Source: an uncultured Opitutia bacterium (GTDB lineage Bacteria > Verrucomicrobiota > Verrucomicrobiia > Opitutales > UBA953). Taken from it: a stretch of DNA of 18,777 nt. The translations under genes were made by a program, and so were the position numbers. Below, in pieces: positions 14,916 through 18,777 of the stretch. The DNA lies in the NCBI GenBank assembly GCA_903829855.1, contig CAIKRN010000008.1, positions 1 to 18,777 of the forward strand, written 5' to 3'. Under the pieces are notes generated by a model that made no database searches, was not told the origin of the DNA, and was given only the letters and a program-made list of their open reading frames with translations. Numbering within the stretch: the first letter of the stretch is position 1; each line of letters begins with the position of its first letter.

Positions 14916-17405
14916 TTATTCGTAAGTGAGTTGTGCGGTTGCCTTGGTTGTAGCCGAGGAGACCGCACGGACCCAATACGCATTGAGCCAATCCGGGAAG
15001 ACGAAGGTCTGCTTCTCGCCGGGCGCTAACTTGAAACTTCGGTAGGGCGCAAAGTGCCCGTCGCCAGCCGCGTCGAGCTCAATGGTGATCGTCGTCTCGA
15101 CGTCACCATGGTTGGCGAGCAGGAGGGTCTTCTTGTCGTAGCCGGTCATGAGGTAGGGATCCGAGGGCTTGCCCGCTTCGACGGCGCTTTGCTTCCACGG
15201 GCCACCGCAACCGCGCGGCTTACCGAGCTGCCAGAGATCATCGGCGGCACCCACCCACACGGCGGCCTTACCGTCGTCGGAACGAATGATGTGGGGGTTG
15301 CTCTGCCCAGCGAGGCGCGCGTTGGGGTCGATGCCGCTGAGCACAAGCAAGCCGCGGTAAGAACAATAATCATGCACCGTGGTATCGCTTGTGGCGACGG
15401 GGCGCATGCGAATCGCGCCCATGGCGTTGAGCGCCGGTAGTTCGTAGAAGGTGCCGTGGGCTTGAAGCAGGTCGCGCTCGGTGCAGACTTCGCGAGCCTT
15501 GCGCAAGGCACTCCGGGTGAGCAGCCCATCCTGCGCCGGCGAAGCCGAGCGCGGCAGTCGCCACCGCACGCCGCTTTCTTCAAAAATAACCGAGGCCTCA
15601 TCCGCTGTCAGGACGCCCTGGGGAATGGCGGTATTCTTTTCAATGTAGGCCGCGACCTTCGGGTCGGTCTGCTTGGTGAGCTTCAGGTCGGCGGAGAGTT
15701 CGTAGGCGTCGCCCAGCGTGGTCTTGTCGTTGTCGACGGTTGCGGTGAGTACCGAGAGTGTGCGCAGATTGGCCCCGCGCGTCAGTAAGAACGCGCCTTG
15801 CGACGTCGCGTCGGTGGCCCGGCTCAGGCCTTTGAAGATCTCGCCGCGCCCAGTCGTCCGCGTGTCATTCGCTGCGTATTGGAAGGTGGCGGTGGCCTTG
15901 GCGACATCGCGGTCGGCGGTGATCCGGATCCAAGAACCTTTGATGACGTGGTTCAGTTCAAGCCACTGCGAGCTGTGCTCTCCCGGATAGAGCGCTGCCT
16001 GGCCGTAGTGCATCCATGTCGGCACGACGTCCGCCCGGGGCGACCCGTAGATTTCGATCCTGAACATCGTCGGCTCGGTGCCGTCGTACTTCAGGAAGAG
16101 AGCGCGCTTGTCGAAGCCCTCGCAGAGGAACGGATCCGAGGGCACGCCGGCTTTGACGGGCTCGTCGACCCACACGCTGCCGCGCCCGAGCGCCGGGCCG
16201 AGTTTGTCTGGCGTGTCCAGCGAGGTGAACCAGAGGTTGGATTGCGACTGACCGGGGCCGGCGAGCGTGCCCTTGGCGGGACGCTTGTTGAGGAACTCCG
16301 ACTTGGCGGTGTCGTCACAGCCGAAGACGAGCCGGTCCTGCCAGCGCGTGAAGTCGCCGATGACTTTAAGGTAAGCGGAGCGCGGCGTGATGCCGGTCAG
16401 GTGCTTCGACGAGAAATCCGCGGGGAATTTCCAGAAGAGGCCGTGCATGGTCATCAGGCGCGAGCCTTCTTCGCCGATGTCGCGGATGCGCGGCCACTCG
16501 GTGTTCCAGCCGTGCGCGCCGTCGTAGGAGTGGCTGCCCTTGGGCAGGCGGTAGCTCGTCCACTTGCCGTCTTCCATCACCATGAGGATCAGCGAGCGGA
16601 AGTCCCAGCCAATCGTCCAGAGCGGGTCCTTCGCGGAATCGGCGTTGCCGTTCAGGCCGCCGGGGCCAGTGACTTCGGTGAACTGGTTTCGCCGGATGAG
16701 CGACCAGTTGCCTTCGCCGTTGAAGGAGCCGAGGCCGCCGCTGACGATCGTCGGGTCGATGAGTGCCTTCGCGCCCTGTTCGCCGTTGTTCGCGAGGATG
16801 ACCAATCCCTGGCCGGAGTAGAGTCCCTTGCCGTGATAACCAGGCAGCGTCGAGGTGATGGTCGCGGGGCTGGCCTCCGCGGTCTGGCCTGGCTTCGGGA
16901 CGTTCTTGATCTCCTTGATGAGTCCCTTCACGGCGAGCGTACGGACGTCCACCTCATACAGGCCGTCTTCCATGGTGGCGAAGTAGACCTTGTTCTCAGG
17001 CTCTGTCAGGTGGCGGGCGTTGCCGGTGAGGCGACCGGGCATCAGCTTCGGCGGGATGACCCGCACCTCGCGTTCCGCAGCGATGAAGTAAGGCCCGATG
17101 ATCAGTTGGTTCGACTCCTTATGAATCATACGGTTGGCCGGCGTACCGCCGACGCTCTCCGGTCGGATGATCTGCTGCAGGTCAGGCGTGATCTCGTAGA
17201 GCTTGTCACTCGAGCCATACGGTAGGTGTGGTCCATAGGTGATCACCCAGAGGCGGCCCGCCCATGGTACGACGGCCCCAGTGCCGCACTCGCCCTCGTT
17301 ATTAAAATAGGCGAGCGATGGGTAGATGCCGGACCACTCTTGCGGGGCGGCCCCGGCTACTCCGGTGAGTAGGCAGAGGAGAAGGCCGAGGGGACGCAGG
17401 GGCAT
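14916..17405 (-). CDS. large secreted beta-rich protein of unknown function
   Basis: 829 residues from the ATG at 17405, which begins a clear signal peptide (MPLRPLGLLLCLLTGVAGAA, cleavage near AGA-APQ). A GTG at 17423 is in frame but would put six residues before it and lies inside a hairpin stem. The first 350 or so residues have propeller-like repeats of the type GRLWVITYGP, NQLIIGPYFI, NKVYFATMEDGLYEVD, QGLVILANNGEQ and DRLVFGCDD, alternating with tryptophan-rich loops (SLIRRNQFTEV, SYDGAHGWNTEW). Two related beta-sandwich units follow, near residues 390-510 and 714-829 (see Findings). No catalytic motif is recognised. Signal peptide and architecture suggest an extracellular or periplasmic binding or surface protein, possibly one that meets carbohydrate, but this is a guess. 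It lies between comEC and the ribB run, 110 bases before ribB. Confidence 0.82.
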   Translation of the reverse strand: MPLRPLGLLLCLLTGVAGAAPQEWSGIYPSLAYFNNEGECGTGAVVPWAGRLWVITYGPHLPYGSSDKLYEITPDLQQIIRPESVGGTPANRMIHKESNQLIIGPYFIAAEREVRVIPPKLMPGRLTGNARHLTEPENKVYFATMEDGLYEVDVRTLAVKGLIKEIKNVPKPGQTAEASPATITSTLPGYHGKGLYSGQGLVILANNGEQGAKALIDPTIVSGGLGSFNGEGNWSLIRRNQFTEVTGPGGLNGNADSAKDPLWTIGWDFRSLILMVMEDGKWTSYRLPKGSHSYDGAHGWNTEWPRIRDIGEEGSRLMTMHGLFWKFPADFSSKHLTGITPRSAYLKVIGDFTRWQDRLVFGCDDTAKSEFLNKRPAKGTLAGPGQSQSNLWFTSLDTPDKLGPALGRGSVWVDEPVKAGVPSDPFLCEGFDKRALFLKYDGTEPTMFRIEIYGSPRADVVPTWMHYGQAALYPGEHSSQWLELNHVIKGSWIRITADRDVAKATATFQYAANDTRTTGRGEIFKGLSRATDATSQGAFLLTRGANLRTLSVLTATVDNDKTTLGDAYELSADLKLTKQTDPKVAAYIEKNTAIPQGVLTADEASVIFEESGVRWRLPRSASPAQDGLLTRSALRKAREVCTERDLLQAHGTFYELPALNAMGAIRMRPVATSDTTVHDYCSYRGLLVLSGIDPNARLAGQSNPHIIRSDDGKAAVWVGAADDLWQLGKPRGCGGPWKQSAVEAGKPSDPYLMTGYDKKTLLLANHGDVETTITIELDAAGDGHFAPYRSFKLAPGEKQTFVFPDWLNAYWVRAVSSATTKATAQLTYE

Positions 17406-17416
17406 AGGCGAACTTT

Positions 17417-17439
17417 TTACCACGGCGGGCCCGTGGCAA
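17417..17439 (-). promoter_or_regulatory. hairpin between comEC and the secreted-protein gene
   Basis: Nine-base-pair stem (eight Watson-Crick pairs, one G-U; core CCACGG/CCGTGG) with a five-base loop. It sits after the comEC stop and ends 11 bases before the ATG of the secreted protein. In the direction of transcription it is followed by TAAAAAG-like sequence, not a T run, so it is not a standard intrinsic terminator. It could stabilise the message or affect initiation at the ATG. Confidence 0.4.
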
Positions 17440-17450
17440 TAGTAAGAAGA

Positions 17451-18777
17451 TTATTGAAGCAGCCACGCGAAGGCCAGCCACAGGAGCAAGGCCAACGCCG
17501 GCCCGCCGAGCAGCCGGCGCACCGACTGGGCCTCCGCCTGCATCAGGAATACACCCGACATCAGTATTCCGCCCGCCGGGCCCAACCAAGGTTGGGTCAA
17601 GGTGAGGTGCATGTTCATTGACGGGACAAGTGCGCAGACCTCGGCGCACCAGGTCATCGCATGAAGGCATGCGGCCGCCGCACCGTTGAGCCAGAGGCCC
17701 GGCCAAAGGAGCCAATCGCTTACACTGCAGGCGGTCGACGCCATGCCGAGGACAAGCGGAATTTCGGAGAGCGGTACAAGCACGAGGTTGACGAACAGCC
17801 CACCCCAACTCGCCGAACCAAAGAGGCCAAGCGTCAGCGGCGTCCCGGCGAGCGTGGCGGCGAGCGAAATGCAAAGGCCGCTCAACAAAAATTTCCGTAG
17901 CCACCAGCGGGTGCGCTGGGCGGCGGTGCGGCTGGCTTTCGGGGTGAGCCGTTCTTCTTCGGTGGGTTGGGTGCAAAGTCGTGCGGCGGGCCCGCCCGCC
18001 GTGATTAATCCCAGCACCGCAATATAGCTTAATTGGAACCCGGCGTCGGTGCAGGCGGCGGGACTGATGATCAGGGTCGCGGCGCAGGCCAGTGCCAGGG
18101 ATTGTAGCGCCGGTGTCGAACGTTCGCCAACTTGCCCACCCCAGATGAAGGCGGCCATAATCCAGGCTCGGACAGAGGAGGGTGATGCACCGGTAATTTC
18201 TACATAAATCCAGAGTGCGGCCAAGATGGCGATGCCGGCGGGTATGGCCGGGAGTCGTAAGCGCTTCGCGATCCACAAGAGTGCCGCGGTCATGCCCGCA
18301 ATATGCAACCCGCTGATGGCAAAGAGATGCAAGGTGCCCGTAATCATGAACGCAGACTTGGCTTCCGCCGGGAGTAGTGAGGTCCGGCCGAGCATGGTCG
18401 CGGCGAGCAGCGCGCCGCCTTCATCGTCTTTCCATGGAAGCCTACGCAGCCAATATTCGAGTCGGGTCTCTTGCTCCTGACACCATGTGCTGAAGCGCGT
18501 GGGCGGGGCAAGCTCGCCGAGGTTACGTCCGCCCCCAAGCCGGAGCGTCGCGCCCTGGCTGGCGACCCAGGCGTCAAACCCCTGTGGGTTGAGCGGCAGC
18601 GCTTCGATGTGCCCGGCGATCATGAGTTCTGCGCCGTCCGCCGGAGCGACTCCGTGGACCGAGAGGGCCACCCGTCGGCGAAAAAGTCCGCCATCTCGAT
18701 CGGTGATTACGCCGAGGCCAGTCCAGCCTTCGCCTATTTTGCGTGGCGAGGCATGTTCGATCAGAATGGGAAATTCC
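17451..18777 (-). CDS. comEC: ComEC/Rec2-type DNA uptake channel, 5' end cut by window edge
   Basis: The frame is open to the right edge; 441 residues are visible before the TAA at 17451. The first segment (GWTGLGVITDRDGGLFRRRVALSVHG) is the end of the N-terminal soluble DUF4131 region. The Competence domain follows, with HLFAISGLHIAGMTAALLW at about residue 150 of the visible part (the family's HLLAISGLHVG signature), then SSVRAWIMAAF, DAGFQLSYIAVLGLI and about nine membrane helices in total. ComEC forms the inner-membrane channel that takes in single-stranded DNA during natural transformation. The protein stops straight after a last helix (LLGGPALALLLWLAFAWLLQ), with no metallo-beta-lactamase domain. 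A GTG at 18671 is not the real start, since family-like sequence continues above it. Confidence 0.9.
   Translation of the reverse strand, partial: EFPILIEHASPRKIGEGWTGLGVITDRDGGLFRRRVALSVHGVAPADGAELMIAGHIEALPLNPQGFDAWVASQGATLRLGGGRNLGELAPPTRFSTWCQEQETRLEYWLRRLPWKDDEGGALLAATMLGRTSLLPAEAKSAFMITGTLHLFAISGLHIAGMTAALLWIAKRLRLPAIPAGIAILAALWIYVEITGASPSSVRAWIMAAFIWGGQVGERSTPALQSLALACAATLIISPAACTDAGFQLSYIAVLGLITAGGPAARLCTQPTEEERLTPKASRTAAQRTRWWLRKFLLSGLCISLAATLAGTPLTLGLFGSASWGGLFVNLVLVPLSEIPLVLGMASTACSVSDWLLWPGLWLNGAAAACLHAMTWCAEVCALVPSMNMHLTLTQPWLGPAGGILMSGVFLMQAEAQSVRRLLGGPALALLLWLAFAWLLQ

Noticed and set aside
15798..17225. A 475-codon open frame on the plus strand inside the secreted-protein gene
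   Set aside because: It is antisense to a gene with a signal peptide and consistent repeats. Its translation is arginine- and valine-rich with no recognisable domain, as expected for the mirror of a high-GC gene.
17417..17439. The hairpin after comEC as an intrinsic terminator
   Set aside because: On the minus strand it is followed by A-rich, not T-rich, sequence, and in the plus direction there is no T run and no gene to end.
17302..18276. A 324-codon minus-strand frame overlapping comEC
   Set aside because: It is a shifted frame of comEC with arginine/histidine-rich low-complexity translation. The ComEC motifs lie in the other frame.

Overview
Taxonomy: the window is high-GC bacterial chromosome with tightly packed operons and very few Shine-Dalgarno sequences. 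The gene set includes a GldA/F/G-type ABC system with DUF4340 and AsmA-like partners, a large secreted beta-rich protein, and ribB-ribH-nusB-ftsY-aroB in one run. This suits the Planctomycetes-Verrucomicrobia-Chlamydiae group, most likely a Verrucomicrobiota member near Opitutae. The assignment is inferred from gene content, since no rRNA gene is present.

Layout, left to right. (1) 1-7150, minus strand: a five-gene operon read right to left. It encodes an ABC ATPase, an ABC-2 permease, a GldG-type auxiliary protein, a DUF4340 protein and an AsmA-like envelope protein cut by the left edge. The junctions are one- or four-base overlaps or gaps of at most six bases. (2) 7307-8029, minus: a membrane-anchored YfgM/TPR_21-like protein. 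(3) 8129-10292, plus: a phosphohexomutase followed four bases later by a small lipoprotein. These are the only plus-strand genes. (4) 10293-14805, minus: a housekeeping run read ribB(X) > ribH > S10-NusB fusion > ftsY > aroB. (5) 14916-18777, minus: a large secreted protein of unknown function and a ComEC-type channel cut by the right edge.

The standout is the gene at 12342-13124. It sits exactly where nusB normally follows ribH, but its product is a complete NusB preceded, in the same unbroken frame, by a full ribosomal protein S10 (NusE) fold. NusB and S10/NusE are the two subunits of the boxA-binding heterodimer used in transcription antitermination, so the gene appears to be a natural single-chain NusE-NusB. 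The long loop by which S10 binds the ribosome is about ten residues shorter than in E. coli S10. That points to an S10 copy dedicated to antitermination rather than translation.

Other points of interest are a RibB whose GTP cyclohydrolase II half has lost its zinc ligands (RibBX-like), an 11-bp long-range stem in the ribB leader, a ComEC lacking the C-terminal metallo-beta-lactamase domain, an internal duplication in the large secreted protein, and a convergent gene pair whose stop codons abut with no spacer. I found no tRNA, rRNA, CRISPR array, insertion sequence or phage gene. No stretch longer than about 160 bases lacks a gene.
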